Of a DNA stretch of 5,191 nucleotides, positions 5,031 to 5,191 are shown piece by piece (within the stretch, counting starts at the first letter, position 1; each line of letters opens with the position of its first letter). Both the position numbers and the translations under genes were made by a program. This DNA comes from Syntrophaceae bacterium UBA1411 (GTDB lineage Bacteria > Desulfobacterota > Syntrophia > Syntrophales > Smithellaceae), in contig DBPV01000003.1 in NCBI GenBank assembly GCA_002304995.1, positions 1 through 5,191 of the forward strand, written 5' to 3'. The notes under the pieces are model-generated. The model saw only the letters and a list, made by a program, of their open reading frames with translations, did no database searches and had not been told where the DNA came from.

Positions 5031-5191
5031 GGCCTCTCCTTTTTTTGGTTTTTGCTCTTTGTGAGCGGGTGGTGCGGCCGCCGGGAAAGCTGCCGGGTCC
5101 GGACGATAAACAACAGCACAAGGACAAGACAAAGCCAGCCCAGCCAATCGCCCGCGAAGGCGTAAACCGTGCGGCCTTTCATCAGGGGGAC
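5027..5191 (-). CDS. lnt: C-terminal end of probable apolipoprotein N-acyltransferase (5' part outside window)
   Basis: The final 54 codons of a gene entering from the right edge. The frame reads ...GRTVYAFAGDWLGWLCLV... followed by one hydrophobic helix (about residues 16-30 of the fragment) and a basic tail (RTRQLSRRPHHP...). This matches the end of Lnt, where a T-x-Y-x-R-x-G-D-W/V block precedes the last transmembrane helix. Lnt is an inner-membrane nitrilase-fold enzyme that adds the third acyl chain to lipoproteins; the catalytic domain lies outside the window, so the call rests on this tail only. The TGA (5027-5029) overlaps the SDR ATG. The tail is longer and more basic than in many Lnt proteins. 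The codons CAA AAA AAG (5039-5047) include a slippery heptamer. Confidence 0.65.
   Translation of the reverse strand, partial: VPLMKGRTVYAFAGDWLGWLCLVLVLLFIVRTRQLSRRPHHPLTKSKNQKKERP

Noticed and set aside
4272..5147. Longer SDR with 39 extra N-terminal residues starting at 5147
   Set aside because: The extension is the lnt tail read in another frame, and a good Shine-Dalgarno sequence and the standard SDR N-terminus mark the ATG at 5030.
3831..5165. Plus-strand open frame of 444 codons
   Set aside because: It lies opposite the SDR and tetR genes, whose motifs are unmistakable. The translation is rich in Arg/Gly/Asp/Val with no family pattern, as expected for an antisense frame in GC-rich DNA.

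Overview
The window reads as moderately GC-rich bacterial chromosome, and every gene I can support lies on the minus strand. In transcription order (right to left) they are: the 3' end of a probable apolipoprotein N-acyltransferase gene (lnt); an SDR-family oxidoreductase; a TetR/AcrR repressor; a flavin-type split-barrel protein of the pyridoxamine-phosphate-oxidase family; a small cysteine-rich protein resembling DUF6125; a protein with a His...Cys pattern like DUF4105 / permuted NlpC-type proteins; and a long integral-membrane acyltransferase of the acyltransferase-3 family that runs off the left edge. An lnt gene implies a diderm bacterium. The general style of the SDR and the DUF6125-like protein recalls anaerobic Desulfobacterota (Syntrophales-like), but that is an impression of the protein families and not a demonstrated placement.

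Right part (4272-5191): the lnt-like tail overlaps the SDR start by four bases (ATGA), so the two are probably translationally coupled. The SDR's Shine-Dalgarno sequence lies inside the lnt tail. Just upstream of it is a heptamer of the A AAA AAG type, phased so that a -1 slip would fuse the two products.

Middle (2398-4250): tetR has a TTGACA promoter close to its ATG, with a palindrome in the spacer. A second, longer and very AT-rich palindrome lies over the -10 of the promoter for the next two genes (split-barrel protein and DUF6125-like protein, 40 bases apart, both with strong Shine-Dalgarno sites). The two palindromes share the arrangement TTAGA-N8-TC(T/C)A. The simplest reading is one TetR repressor controlling itself and a two-gene downstream operon.

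Left part (1-2353): the DUF4105-like gene has a promoter almost abutting its ATG and no convincing ribosome-binding site. It ends in an 8-bp hairpin. The acyltransferase gene follows with its own TTGACA promoter, a 12-bp tandem repeat just upstream of that promoter, and a strong Shine-Dalgarno site. Parts of it look visibly more AT-rich than the genes to its right.

No tRNA, rRNA, CRISPR array, insertion sequence or phage feature was recognised. No gene-free stretch exceeds 300 bases; the longest gaps are 3443-3629 and 1282-1452, and both carry regulatory signals. Long open frames on the plus strand are antisense shadows of the GC-rich genes.
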